Assembly (NCBI GenBank): GCA_905234235.1
Contig: CAJOHN010000005.1
Coordinates: forward strand, 90,374-154,373
Direction of reading: 5' to 3'
Source: an uncultured Selenomonadaceae bacterium
Lineage (GTDB): Bacteria; Bacillota; Negativicutes; Selenomonadales; Selenomonadaceae
Length of the DNA stretch: 64,000 nucleotides
Every line of letters begins with the position of its first letter. The first letter of the stretch is position 1. Position numbers and translations under genes: made by a program. Below the pieces are notes generated by a model, which worked only from the letters and a program-made list of their open reading frames with translations, was not told where the DNA came from and made no database searches. This document shows positions 34,766-44,313 of the stretch, piece after piece.

Positions 34766-36097
34766 TTAAACTAAGTTTTCCTTGATTGCTCGCGTAACAC
34801 CAAGGATACCGGTAATTGCTCCGCTGACAGGTTGCAACAGATTACACGTGTCTTTTATAAGTAAAATCTTGCCCTGTCTGTCAGCAAATGATGTCATTTC
34901 GACAAAACTACTTTTAAACAGATTTATATCTTCTTTAAGTTTTCCCGCTTCCCTTAATCCTATGTATATTTCTTCAGATAGATTTGAAGTTATGTTCAGA
35001 TCGGCAACTTCGCTTACTTTAAGCGTCTTACGAACTTCTTTCATCATATTCCTTACAACTTGTATCCCTTTGAGCGAATCGGAAATATTTTTTTCGTCTC
35101 TCGCCGCCGCCGAAATTTTCAGTATTTCTTTAAAGTCCTCGATAATGTTATTGACACCAGACGACAGCGCATTGAATAAATCTTTTTCGACAAGTGAAAA
35201 CGCTTTTTGAACCTCTGGATCATCTTGTGTGGACGACGTGGCGATGGGACGACTTACACTGCGGTCGGGCGAAGAATCCAAACGTTTTAAAACTTCCAGA
35301 CACTCTTGGCGATTTTTAACGAATCCGCTGTTTATGAACGTCTTGATTTGCTGATAAAAAGTTTCGTTGTACTTGAAGGTGACGCTTACTTGCATTAGCG
35401 GAACGGAAATACTCGGCAAATTGTAACCGGGCGCAGTTTCCAAATAAAGGGGCGTTGTATTATCTCGAATGAATTGGTCGGCTTGATTGATGTCATAAAA
35501 ATTTCCGTGTTTAAGGTGAGTGTGTTGACTTCTTGCGAAATAAAAATATTCTTCAACGCTTCTAAGTTTCTCGTCTACCGTCTTGGCGTCCAAAATTATC
35601 TTCAAGATTTTTCTGGCACGTTCATCAAAAGATTCTCCGCCAAATTCCCGCACATTACTGCCAAGAGCCGCAAGTTTCATAGACTGAAAAAAACCAGCAT
35701 TTTTCTTGGCGCGTTCATATCTGTCTGAAGTAATTCGGTAATAACTCTGGAGATTGCTTATTGTATCGTTAACGATCGCCAAAAAGTTGCCGTCTCTTTT
35801 TTTGATGATAACGCTACTTGTTGTGTAATCTTTTACTTCGTCAGAAGACACGTATTGCACGACCAACTCTCCGCAATTCCCGCAGCATACCTCATCAAGA
35901 AATTTTTTAGCACCGCTTTGTTTTCTTATTCTGCCTACGCTTTCAGTAAGATTGTCCTTGATAAGCGTGATTTTATAATTTCTGCACACTCGACCTTCCG
36001 TCTGTTTCTCGCAGTCAATGCATATGCGAATAAGTTTTTGATAAATTTCCCTATCCCGCTCACTGAAATTTAGATTAACTGTAACGTACTCGGACAT
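34766..36097 (-). CDS. Hypothetical protein with N-terminal zinc-binding cysteines, 443 aa
   Basis: ATG behind AGGAGG (MSEYVTVNLNFSERDREIYQ). Two Cys pairs (CIDCEKQTEGRVC and CCGNCGELV) in the first 110 residues may bind zinc. The remainder is helical with a conserved-looking ARSQHTHLKHGNFYD and a last hydrophobic stretch (PVSGAITGILGVTRAI). No enzyme motif. It is one of the largest genes in the 12 kb element, so probably cargo with a defence or host-interaction role. That is a guess. Confidence 0.5.
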   Translation of the reverse strand: MSEYVTVNLNFSERDREIYQKLIRICIDCEKQTEGRVCRNYKITLIKDNLTESVGRIRKQSGAKKFLDEVCCGNCGELVVQYVSSDEVKDYTTSSVIIKKRDGNFLAIVNDTISNLQSYYRITSDRYERAKKNAGFFQSMKLAALGSNVREFGGESFDERARKILKIILDAKTVDEKLRSVEEYFYFARSQHTHLKHGNFYDINQADQFIRDNTTPLYLETAPGYNLPSISVPLMQVSVTFKYNETFYQQIKTFINSGFVKNRQECLEVLKRLDSSPDRSVSRPIATSSTQDDPEVQKAFSLVEKDLFNALSSGVNNIIEDFKEILKISAAARDEKNISDSLKGIQVVRNMMKEVRKTLKVSEVADLNITSNLSEEIYIGLREAGKLKEDINLFKSSFVEMTSFADRQGKILLIKDTCNLLQPVSGAITGILGVTRAIKENLV

Positions 36098-36126
36098 TTT
36101 CAATCCTCCTAACCGGTACACCACAT

Positions 36127-36153
36127 AAAAGAAAAAGCTACAACTACTGTAGC
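36127..36153 (-). terminator. Resolvase terminator
   Basis: The minus strand reads GCTACA-GTAGT-TGTAGC-TTTTTCTTTT. Confidence 0.7.
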
Positions 36154-36332
36154 CAATTCCTTTTCCCAACCATTATTAGTCAGTCCTCTCCGAACATAAA
36201 CGCTTACCTAAATCTTCAGTGCAAACTCTTTACAACGGGTTTTCAAAAAGCTATAATCTGCAATGTAGTTAGTTCATTTTCAAAGTCATTTTTCAAGGTT
36301 ATTCCTCTGAGTAAAAAGGTAAATATTTTTCC

Positions 36333-36929
36333 TTAGACAGTGCGAGTCCACTTTTGAAAGGTTTTATAGTCAACGTGAAGTCTGCGACCTGCCTCACGCG
36401 CTGAAATTTTCCCCTGTCGCCACTGTTGAAAAACTTCGTCATAGTTATCCGGCTTGTCTTTAATCGGACGCCCGAATTTGATACCTTTGGCTTTGGCGGC
36501 GGCGATTCCTTCAGCTTGTCGCTGATGAATAAAATCACGTTCAATCTGGGCAACATAGGATAAAAGTTGCAATACCAGCGTTGAAATGAGTTGACTCGTT
36601 AAATCGCTCTGTTGGTTTCGCGTATCAAGTAGCGGCATATCAAGCACGACGATTGACGCTTGTTTCTCCGTCGTGATGATACGCCACTGCTCAAGAATTT
36701 CATAAAAGTTGCGACCAAGCCGATCAATGCTCTTAACGACAAGGGTATCGTTCGGCTTTAAGTTTTCAACGAGTTTGATATAAGCGGGGCGATTAAAATC
36801 TTTTCCGCTCTGCTTGTCGATGAAAATATTTTCCGACGGAACGCCGAAGTCATTCATTGCGATAAGCTGGCGATCTTCGTTCTGTTCCCGCGTCGAAACT
36901 CTGATATAACCGTAAATTTTTTTGTCCAT
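36333..36929 (-). CDS. Serine recombinase (resolvase/invertase family), 198 aa
   Basis: Catalytic serine in YGYIRVSTREQNEDRQ. Arginines in SIDRLGRNFYEI and the long E helix (LLSYVAQIERDFIHQRQAEG) are present. The C-terminal HTH reads REAGRRLHVDYKTFQKW. Full length for the Tn3/Gin type. ATG behind GGAGG (MDKKIY). In a tRNA-integrated element it may resolve multimers or invert DNA. Confidence 0.88.
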   Translation of the reverse strand: MDKKIYGYIRVSTREQNEDRQLIAMNDFGVPSENIFIDKQSGKDFNRPAYIKLVENLKPNDTLVVKSIDRLGRNFYEILEQWRIITTEKQASIVVLDMPLLDTRNQQSDLTSQLISTLVLQLLSYVAQIERDFIHQRQAEGIAAAKAKGIKFGRPIKDKPDNYDEVFQQWRQGKISAREAGRRLHVDYKTFQKWTRTV

Positions 36930-36944
36930 AAGCATTTCCTCCAA

Positions 36945-37567
36945 TCTCGAATAAATATTAGAGGAAACCTTTTTCAGACCGTGAAAATAAAAGCTGAAAT
37001 TTTTATACTTGCTTGCAGTTTATTCGATAAGAGTTTCAAAGTAATAAATGATTCTGAATAATTGCTTTACGGATCAAAAATACTTCCAAAAAAGGGTAAA
37101 AATTTTTCCATGATGTGTGAGGCGTCTAATCAAAATTTTTCCGAAAAAATTAAAATACTGAACGAAAAATAGAAAACTGTCGGACGAACTTTTTTTGCCT
37201 GCCCGCCCCAACAAAAAATACAAGCCGCCCCTACTCTGATAAACAGATATAAATATCTGGCTACCTTTTAGCAATCTTGGTACTTGCAATAATTAAAGCT
37301 TATTACATTAATTGAAAAAATACCTGTGATAATTCTGTTTAATAGGAAAAATCCAGACGTATTATGTATAATAAAAAAATTCTACTAAGGAAGGTAACGA
37401 TTTTTTTTTTTTAATATCTATTAGTGATTAATGTTAAAATCAATAGGTCTTTTCAAGACCAATAGTGAAATAATAAAAGCAATAAAAAGATTATTAGATT
37501 CAGAAGTAATAGATTCATTATATTTTTTTAAGCAGAATTAAGTTGTTCATAGGATTATTAAGTATCT
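36945..37567. other. AT-rich intergenic region
   Basis: About 620 bp without a convincing gene. It contains a CAGATAT-AA-ATATCTG inverted repeat near 37245, a poly-A/T tract, and GGTCTT-TTC-AAGACC at about 37447-37461. Its position downstream of the primase and its AT-richness would suit an origin of replication, but no iterons are visible. Confidence 0.35.
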
Positions 37568-39376
37568 TTAGTTATGATTATTGTGAGGGACTTTTTTGAA
37601 CAGATTATCTAACTTTTGGCGCGTGACTTCTTTTAACGGCTTTGCCATAATCGTTCTGATTGTTTTTGCTCGTGCTACCATCTCAGTAATGTTTTCGTCG
37701 TTTATAACGGCAAAACGGTATTCGTTATTACAGATAAACCAATCAGATTTTTTGTCGGTTCGGATTATCAAGCCAATATATTCTAAAAGTAGAAGTTCTT
37801 TCTGAACGGTTGACCTCGCCAAATTGATTCTCTTGCCTATCCATTCTGCACCAATCGAACGGTGCACCGTTCGCCAGTCGATATTATTCTTGTAAACGTG
37901 CTCTTCCCAAATATTCATCAATTCGTTGTAGAGCTTGACAGCGCATTTCAAATATCGGGTTTTCTTTGAGTGTGACACTATACGATTAAATTTTTCAATA
38001 TTGCCCGACAATGTTGCGCTAAATTCGTCTTCCCAATTCGCTGTGATTTTTAATCCGAATATCTTGTAAACGTGGTTGAAAGTCTTCAGCAATTTTTCTT
38101 TTTCCGATAATTTCTCTTCAAAGTTTAGCAAGTGATACACTATATCAAAAATGTTGTTATAGTATCTGTTTTCCAGCCGACAATAATAACTCGCCAATCC
38201 TGTTTTGGTATTCGTGAAGAAATAATCAGAAGGGTGATCGTCTGAATAAAACAACGACGAAAACGCCGCATTCAAAGATTGATTTTCAAATCCCAATACT
38301 TTTCTTATGTCAATCGAATTTATGTACTCGGTTGCTTTCGTCCTGCTCATTGGTTTATCGGGTAAAATTTTCTGCAGATAATCAAAAAAAGCAAAGTCAC
38401 CTTCGACTATTGCTTTCGTCACGGAATACTTATCCTTGAGCAAAGTAACATCGTTTTCCGCTAAATTTTTTTCCTTGTCGCTCCTGATTTTATATTTTTC
38501 AGTAGTTCGCAGTTTACTTTTGCCTTTTGTGCCGACTTGATTTTTTACTTCCTGCAATATTTTCTCGTCAATTTTAAATGCCTCGATAATTTCTTCAATC
38601 GAGTAAGCAAATTGCGCCGAGATATAATTTCCTTCTTCTATAGGTTCAATTTTTAAGTCGCTGTTCCGCTCATATTTTATTGTTACAGTAAAATCCTCGT
38701 TGTCGTCTTTCTTGTGCAAGCTGAACGGAACTCGCATTATCTGATTCGACTTCTTTACTGCCGGATCGACGCAATCGGAAATATTTTCCTTTACATAATC
38801 GAAAATTCCGCGCTCAATCCAATGCCAATCTGTTGAACTCATTGTTTTGCGCTCCTTCGACGGGATAAGATAGTAGACGTGAAAACCGTTTCGCGATTCT
38901 ACTATGTAATCCGGCTTAATCGGCAGCTCATCATAAATATTGTCGTAGAGTTTTTGTTTTTCAAAGTTAAGCGTATCGCCCTGATAATGCTCTTTACCTA
39001 ACTTTAAATCGAAGTCCAACATAAAGGCATTGTAGGAAATTATGTCAATCTTTTTCCTGCCTTCGACGTAATGACCGAACGGCGTCATAGTAAAATCCGT
39101 TTTGCCCGTGTTGACTTGAAAAAATAAATTTCTCAACCTATCTGTTTTCGACGCTTTGCAAGTGAAAAGCGCATTAACCGTTCCTCTCTGAACGTAGCCA
39201 ATTTTTATTTCTCCGTTTACCTCATACTTTTGCTGACAAATTAAAGGTTTTTTTACTTGCCAATCGAAAACAATCTGTCCTTTTGTTTTGGTTTTCTTCA
39301 ATATAAGATTATCGCCCAAAACGTCGATTAGAAAAATTCGCAAGTCACTGCCGGAGCGTGCATTTAAATATCTCAT
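37568..39376 (-). CDS. Primase-polymerase (AEP superfamily)-like replication protein, 602 aa
   Basis: AEP motif I is FMLDFDLKLGKEH (DxD) and motif II is YIVESRNGFHVYYLIPS (S-x-G-F-H). A following VDPAVKKSNQIMRVPFSLHK matches the motif III surroundings of plasmid and phage prim-pols. The C-terminal 150 residues include a winged helix (GKRINLARSTVQKELLLLEY). ATG overlaps the preceding HTH gene by ATGA. Such proteins start DNA synthesis in phage satellites and plasmids. Confidence 0.75.
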   Translation of the reverse strand: MRYLNARSGSDLRIFLIDVLGDNLILKKTKTKGQIVFDWQVKKPLICQQKYEVNGEIKIGYVQRGTVNALFTCKASKTDRLRNLFFQVNTGKTDFTMTPFGHYVEGRKKIDIISYNAFMLDFDLKLGKEHYQGDTLNFEKQKLYDNIYDELPIKPDYIVESRNGFHVYYLIPSKERKTMSSTDWHWIERGIFDYVKENISDCVDPAVKKSNQIMRVPFSLHKKDDNEDFTVTIKYERNSDLKIEPIEEGNYISAQFAYSIEEIIEAFKIDEKILQEVKNQVGTKGKSKLRTTEKYKIRSDKEKNLAENDVTLLKDKYSVTKAIVEGDFAFFDYLQKILPDKPMSRTKATEYINSIDIRKVLGFENQSLNAAFSSLFYSDDHPSDYFFTNTKTGLASYYCRLENRYYNNIFDIVYHLLNFEEKLSEKEKLLKTFNHVYKIFGLKITANWEDEFSATLSGNIEKFNRIVSHSKKTRYLKCAVKLYNELMNIWEEHVYKNNIDWRTVHRSIGAEWIGKRINLARSTVQKELLLLEYIGLIIRTDKKSDWFICNNEYRFAVINDENITEMVARAKTIRTIMAKPLKEVTRQKLDNLFKKVPHNNHN

Positions 39377-39600
39377 GTGTAATTCATCTCCAATACGTCA
39401 CCGAAATATTTTTTGAATAATTCGAGTCGGTAACTCTTAATGGCGTCAATGTGTTTTTGTGTGAACTGCCATTCGTTACCGGCTTTTTTTACGTCCAGAT
39501 TTAATTTCTTGATGTATCGCTTAACGGTTATCAAGTGAATATCAAACATTTTGGCTATCTCGGTAGCCGTATAAATCTTTTTTTGTTGAAGTCTTTGCAT
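39373..39600 (-). CDS. HTH protein, 75 aa
   Basis: KKIYTATEIAKMFDIHLITV, then KRYIKKLNLDVKKAGNEWQF: MerR/excisionase-type winged helix. ATG at 39598-39600 behind GAGGTG. Couples to the primase by ATGA. Could be an initiator accessory or excisionase of the 12 kb element. Confidence 0.65.
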   Translation of the reverse strand: MQRLQQKKIYTATEIAKMFDIHLITVKRYIKKLNLDVKKAGNEWQFTQKHIDAIKSYRLELFKKYFGDVLEMNYT

Positions 39601-39873
39601 TAGAAGACACCTCGTCAAATTTGTTTGGAACTGAACACCGTGTTCAGCCTTCAAATTGAAAATATCGTTGAAGTTCCGATTAATAACCGCTGTTGAAACT
39701 GTTCAAAAGTCCACTGAAAGATTTTCTGCCATTTTTTTATTTTAAAATCCGGCAGACTAAACTTAGCGCAACAGATAAACAAATATAGTAAACGTCTCGT
39801 GGCGAGGTCGTAAGTGCTCTTTGAAAAAGCCATATAGAAAATTGAATTTCATAATGTTTATGCTGGCTATGGT

Positions 39874-39898
39874 AGCTGTTTTAAATTTTAAAACAGCT
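39874..39898. repeat. 25 bp palindrome, copy 2
   Basis: AGCTGTTTTAAA-T-TTTAAAACAGCT, perfect symmetry. It lies between the divergent HTH-primase and ParB-like operons, about 97 bp before the ParB-like start. Confidence 0.65.
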
Positions 39899-39994
39899 GT
39901 CACTTTAAGCACAGACAAAGAAATTATTATTAATTATACACATAGGATTAATTATTTAAAATTATGACGATTAAAGAAAGGAAATGTGCTTATC

Positions 39995-41065
39995 ATGAGT
40001 ATCAAAATTCTTAATGACGCTGAATATCATTCTATAGATATTGATGAGGTTAAAGATTGGAAAGAAGATTACACTTCTTTTTATCCCGACGACCTTTTTC
40101 AAATACTCAAAATCAGTATTAAAGAACAAGGTATCAAAGTTCCTGTGCAATTAGTTCGTAAAAATGATAATTGGTACTGCGTAGATGGTTTACGACGCTT
40201 GCAAGCCGTCAGAGAATTAATTGCCAACGATGAATGGAATCATGAATTTGTTCCTGCTGTCGTCCATTCTCCGGACAATATTGAAGACGCTTATGCCGCC
40301 TGTGCTTTCCAAAAGAAAACGTTGACAAAATCGCAGAAAGCTTTTTTCGCCGCCAAATGGTACTATGACGATGTTAAAAAATTAGCTGATGAACACAAGA
40401 AACTTAACGATAATGGCATAGCTGTTACTCAAAAAATTCATACGTCTTTGACCGTTGCTCAGCGTGTCGGATTAAATACTCCCGATCATGTTGCCAAAGC
40501 TTATCAATTACTTCAATTCGATTCGTGGTTTTATGAGTTCACTTATAAACGCGGTTTTCCGTTTGCAAACACTGATGTTAAAGAATTGGTTAATTTCTTT
40601 AAAGAAAATAAAAAACACGCTGAAAGAATCGTTCAAAAAATGAAAAAACTTGTAGAAAACTCAAAATTAGCCAATGACGTCGAAGATGTGTACAAAATTG
40701 CTGTTACTGAAGTTACTGTAGATGAAAATCAATGTTATAACCAAAACGAAATTGAAGACTTTAAAAATCTTGATATAAATGAAATTACACATATCAATGA
40801 TAATTCTACTAAATCTAATAAAGTTCAGCACGCCAAAAGTGCTCAAAGAAATCTTCAAATCGACAAAAACAGTGAAATAATTAAGGAAGGCTCTATAGGA
40901 ATCGTCTTCAAAGCGGATACTTCGGAAGAAATGATTGATATGATTAAAGTTGCATTGAAGAATTGTAAACTTAATCCTATCGTTATAAAAACAGCTGATG
41001 ACTTGACAAGCTTTATCGGTAACAATAATGATACTACGACATTTGAACAGGAGGACAAGCAATGA
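39995..41065 (+). CDS. ParB-like protein, 356 aa
   Basis: N-terminal ParB/Srx-like domain: LFQILKISIKEQGIKVPVQL, then WYCVDGLRRLQAVREL, with the GLRR loop that binds nucleotide in ParB proteins. QKKTLTKSQKAFFAAK and TSLTVAQRVGLNTPDHVAKA follow, matching the DNA-binding helices. The C-terminal part is variable and charged. ATG chosen (an in-frame GTG lies 9 bp earlier). Overlaps the methyltransferase start by 4 bp. No ParA in the element, so it may work as a regulator. Confidence 0.7.
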   Translation: MSIKILNDAEYHSIDIDEVKDWKEDYTSFYPDDLFQILKISIKEQGIKVPVQLVRKNDNWYCVDGLRRLQAVRELIANDEWNHEFVPAVVHSPDNIEDAYAACAFQKKTLTKSQKAFFAAKWYYDDVKKLADEHKKLNDNGIAVTQKIHTSLTVAQRVGLNTPDHVAKAYQLLQFDSWFYEFTYKRGFPFANTDVKELVNFFKENKKHAERIVQKMKKLVENSKLANDVEDVYKIAVTEVTVDENQCYNQNEIEDFKNLDINEITHINDNSTKSNKVQHAKSAQRNLQIDKNSEIIKEGSIGIVFKADTSEEMIDMIKVALKNCKLNPIVIKTADDLTSFIGNNNDTTTFEQEDKQ

Positions 41066-41865
41066 AAATCGTTTCACTGTTCAGCGGTGCAGGTTTATTT
41101 GACGCCGCTCTTATTAATGCCGGCAACGAAATTTTGCTTCAATGCGAAAAAGAACCTGTTCAACTTAAAATTCTTCAAGAAACTTTTCCCGGTACTATTA
41201 AGCATGATGATATTCTGACGCTCTCAAAGGAGGTTTTTGATTACTATGGAATCGACACAAAAAATTGTGCCTTCGTCGGAGGTGCTCCTTGTCAAAAACA
41301 CAGTCACGCCAACCCGCGAAGAGCCGAACAACTCGAATCAAAACTCCTCGCACAACTCATCAGACTCACCTACTACTGCCGACCTCGCTTCGTTTTGGTT
41401 GAAAATGTGTACGGGTTCCTTGATGACCCTAACGGCGCAACTTGGCTATCAAGCAGAATGGCAAAAATCGGTTATTTCGGACAAATACTCTGTTTCCCGG
41501 CTCAAGCTCTCGGTGCCCCACACAAAAGGGAAAGAATCTTCGCGCTCTACTGCCGTGACAAACTTTTACCCAACTCCGACAGCCAGCTCAGGTACATGGG
41601 AGAGCTTGCAACTCACGAAATATCACAAACAGTTACACCGGGCATCTGGCACGGACGTTTTGTGGCTCAATCCGGAATTCGACGCGTGGCTTATGGGCAT
41701 GGACGTGTACCCGAATCTGTTAAAAAATATTCGGAAATTGTCGGGAATGGTGTAGTCTACGACGTTGGTCTATTCATCGGAAAATCCTTGAAAATTTTTA
41801 ACGACTACTTCTATGACAGTCCCGAAGGTCAACAGCTGAAAAAAGTTCCTTACAATCCTTACTGA
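41062..41865 (+). CDS. DNA cytosine-5 methyltransferase, 267 aa
   Basis: C5 methyltransferase motifs are in order: IVSLFSGAGLFDAAL (I), FVGGAPCQKHSHANP (IV, catalytic Cys), FVLVENVYGF (VI), APHKRERIFALYC (VIII) and KYSEIVGNGVVYDVG (X). The short length and the unusual GGAPCQKHS in place of PCQPFS are notable. The region between VIII and X is odd: the +1 frame there encodes NFYPTPTASSGTWE and LNPEFDAWLMGM, typical of phage C5 enzymes. No cognate nuclease nearby, so probably an orphan or anti-restriction enzyme. Confidence 0.75.
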   Translation: MKIVSLFSGAGLFDAALINAGNEILLQCEKEPVQLKILQETFPGTIKHDDILTLSKEVFDYYGIDTKNCAFVGGAPCQKHSHANPRRAEQLESKLLAQLIRLTYYCRPRFVLVENVYGFLDDPNGATWLSSRMAKIGYFGQILCFPAQALGAPHKRERIFALYCRDKLLPNSDSQLRYMGELATHEISQTVTPGIWHGRFVAQSGIRRVAYGHGRVPESVKKYSEIVGNGVVYDVGLFIGKSLKIFNDYFYDSPEGQQLKKVPYNPY

Positions 41866-41887
41866 ATCGAACATCATAAACAAAGCA

Positions 41888-41924
41888 AGGCGGCAGATTT
41901 TTTTGCCGCCTCTTAAAATTTTTT
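41888..41924 (+). terminator. Intrinsic terminator
   Basis: GGCGGCA-GATTTTTT-TGCCGCC then TCTTAAAATTTTT. Closes the ParB-methyltransferase operon. Confidence 0.8.
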
Positions 41925-42007
41925 CCCCACAAGGGCTCGCGAAGAAAAATTTACGTTGTATAATTTTAGTAAGGTACACTTGATTATTTATGGAAAGAAG
42001 GTTGCTT

Positions 42008-43141
42008 ATGAAACGTGTTAATGGCGAAGGCACCATTTCCAAACGTTCTTCAGACGGTCGTTGGATCGGACAAATCACTATCGGTTACGACGATAACGGC
42101 AAAGCTATTCGTAAAGCTTGCTCCGCCAAATCTCAAGCCGAATGTAAGCGAAAACTTGATAAGCTCAAGAATCAATTCGCTGTCATTCAAGGTAAAACCA
42201 TTGCCACGACTAAAAAATCTTACGTCGATTATTTGCTCACCGATTGGATTGCCGAAAAGAAAAATGTTGAACAGCTCGAAGAATCTACTATCCAAACTCA
42301 TATTAACAGGATTAATTGCTACTTCCCAGACTTTTTCGGCGATATTGAATTGCAGAAAATTGATTCAAGGCTTATTGCTAATTTCTATGCTTATCTTGCC
42401 ACGAAAAATCTTTCTGCCGAGACTATTCACAAAATCCACGCTATCATCAATAATTCATTCAAAAAAGCTGTTCGCGACGGACTCGTTGCCATTAATCCCA
42501 CGGTCGGAATTAAATTACCAAAAGTTCATCAGAAGGAAAAATCTTCCCTCTCCGACGCCGAAGTTAAACGAATCCTTCAAGCCGCCAAAATTTATTGCGA
42601 CAATCCCAAAAACAAAAACAAAAATGTTTTTCCGTTGATTAAATTGGCTCTGGTGTCGGGCTTGCGTCGTGGCGAATTGCTTGCTCTTACTTGGGATAAT
42701 ATCGACTTCACTATAGGCAAGATTTATGTGGCAAATTCCGTTTGCGAACTTAAAGATAAAATTATCATCAAGACAACAAAGACGGACGCAAGCAAGCGTT
42801 CAATGATTATTCCTTCCGCTATGATTGAACTTTTAAAAACTCACAGAAAAAATTTTGCGACTGGCGAATTTGTTTTTCCGAATACGGATAATAAAAATAA
42901 ACCGCAAGCTCCGAGCAATATTTGCCGCGTCTACAGAAAAATTTTGTCGCTTGCGGGAGTAAAAAGCAGTCTGCACATTTTGCGCCACACCAACATAACG
43001 AATTTGATAACGGCGGGCACGGACATTAAAACCGTCAAAAATCGTGCCGGACATACGCGGATTGAAACTACGATGAGCTATACGCACCCGTCGGAAGAAT
43101 TCGACAGGCAAGCCGCCAATATCTTTGAAAAATTTTTATGA
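42008..43141 (+). CDS. int: Tyrosine integrase of the 12 kb element, 377 aa
   Basis: Arm-binding domain (RVNGEGTISKRSSDGRWIGQ), core-binding helices and catalytic residues: Arg in SGLRRGELLALTW, Lys in KTTKTDASKRS, His-x-x-Arg in HILRHTNITNL, His in AGHTRIETTM, Tyr in SYTHPSEEF. ATG with GAAAGAAGG upstream. It ends about 115 bp from the tRNA-Arg 3' end, the usual position for an integrase using that site. Not closely similar to the integrase at 10.5 kb. Confidence 0.92.
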   Translation: MKRVNGEGTISKRSSDGRWIGQITIGYDDNGKAIRKACSAKSQAECKRKLDKLKNQFAVIQGKTIATTKKSYVDYLLTDWIAEKKNVEQLEESTIQTHINRINCYFPDFFGDIELQKIDSRLIANFYAYLATKNLSAETIHKIHAIINNSFKKAVRDGLVAINPTVGIKLPKVHQKEKSSLSDAEVKRILQAAKIYCDNPKNKNKNVFPLIKLALVSGLRRGELLALTWDNIDFTIGKIYVANSVCELKDKIIIKTTKTDASKRSMIIPSAMIELLKTHRKNFATGEFVFPNTDNKNKPQAPSNICRVYRKILSLAGVKSSLHILRHTNITNLITAGTDIKTVKNRAGHTRIETTMSYTHPSEEFDRQAANIFEKFL

Positions 43142-43144
43142 GAC

Positions 43145-43185
43145 AAAAAAACGCTGCAGGTAAAATCGTTACATACAGCGTTGCA
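43145..43185 (+). terminator. Integrase terminator
   Basis: AACGCTG and CAGCGTT pair across a 20-nt loop, with moderate T content after. It starts a few bases after the integrase stop. Confidence 0.5.
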
Positions 43186-43208
43186 TACTTTTAAAAATCG
43201 GTAACGTA

Positions 43209-43243
43209 AAACGGCAGGACTTGTTAAAAAAGTCTTGCCGTTA
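43209..43243 (-). terminator. tRNA-Arg terminator
   Basis: The minus strand reads CGGCAAGACTT-TTTTAAC-AAGTCCTGCCG then TTTTACG, 12 bp downstream of the tRNA. Confidence 0.65.
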
Positions 43244-43331
<88 letters not shown>

Positions 43332-43431
43332 AAGGTCGTTCCTTCGCTATCAAAGCTTTTAAAGTATACCTGCTTGCTCATCTTTTGTCAAATGTTTTAT
43401 TAATTTTTCCAGTGCTTACTACCCAAAACTT

Positions 43432-43630
43432 TCCGATAGCATACGAGTTGCAAATCACACTGTGCAAGCGACTTTCACCACATATAGTCTTACCGCATCT
43501 GGTTTTTTCAGTTGGAGCAAGTTTGCGTCCTTTCCTACTAGTTCCTTTAAGCCTGTTTGTCATGACCGTCATGATAGAACTTAGGAGTTTACTTGTGTCT
43601 GCGCTAATATGGGTTGCGATTCGATAATTC
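43432..43630 (-). pseudogene. Fragment of a group II intron reverse transcriptase
   Basis: [20 protein letters not shown], then [24 protein letters not shown] aligns with the maturase region of the complete protein at 18159-19943 (ITNRLKGISRKGRKLTPSER). Only about 55 residues remain. It is not identical, so it came from a different intron copy. Confidence 0.8.
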
Positions 43631-43631
43631 C

Positions 43632-44310
43632 TTTTTTGAACGCTGTGATTAATATCCTAACATTAATCTTACCATAGTGCCACCAAAATTTTCTTAGTCA
43701 CTATAGGCACTGCACGAAGCACCAACTTATCTTTTGATCGAATTCGCCAGCTCGCTCAATCAGCCGCCAGAGAAAACGATTATGCCAAATGAATATGACA
43801 CGAAAAAATGATTAATGAACAGCTTAGAAAGGTTGGTTGGGAGGCTGATACTTGAAAATCTTCGCTACTCCAAAGGTATTTGTCTGCAAAAGAATCGCGC
43901 AGATGCTCGGAACTGAATTGTTTCAAAGATTTACGCTCCGTCAGGTATTTTAAATTTATATGTGTACATTGTTTATCTATTCTCCATATTGCTTTACGCT
44001 AATATCCCCACTAAACGGGAAATCAAAAGTGCATAAGGCAAATTGCAACAGAATACGAAACAAATCGGCATGAGGCAATATTTTGAATATTGGCTACTGA
44101 GTCGAATACGTCAAAATCGTTTTCAAAACTGTTCAGAACAGGTATTTCCACTATCAAAGCCCTTTAAAAACTTCGATTAGGCATTAAACATATCAAGATT
44201 GAACTTAGAATGAAATCCAAAATGTAGCACGGATTCCAAAACTACGCGACGGAAATTTTTTTTTATCGTGATATTCTCGTTGAAACCGCATGCGCCTATA
44301 ATCTATACTC
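43632..44310. other. Intergenic debris
   Basis: About 680 bp with short broken frames and no recognisable gene, promoter or repeat. It is flanked by remnants of an RT and a recombinase. Confidence 0.4.
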
Positions 44311-44313
44311 AAT

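Noticed and set aside
36945..37567. Possible CRISPR or iteron array in the AT-rich gap
   Set aside because: No regularly spaced repeat could be seen, only short A/T tracts and two small inverted repeats.
39651..39833. 60-codon minus-strand frame starting MAFSKSTYDLATRR
   Set aside because: No ribosome site, no recognisable domain, and it lies in the regulatory gap between the palindrome and the HTH gene. Not called as a gene.
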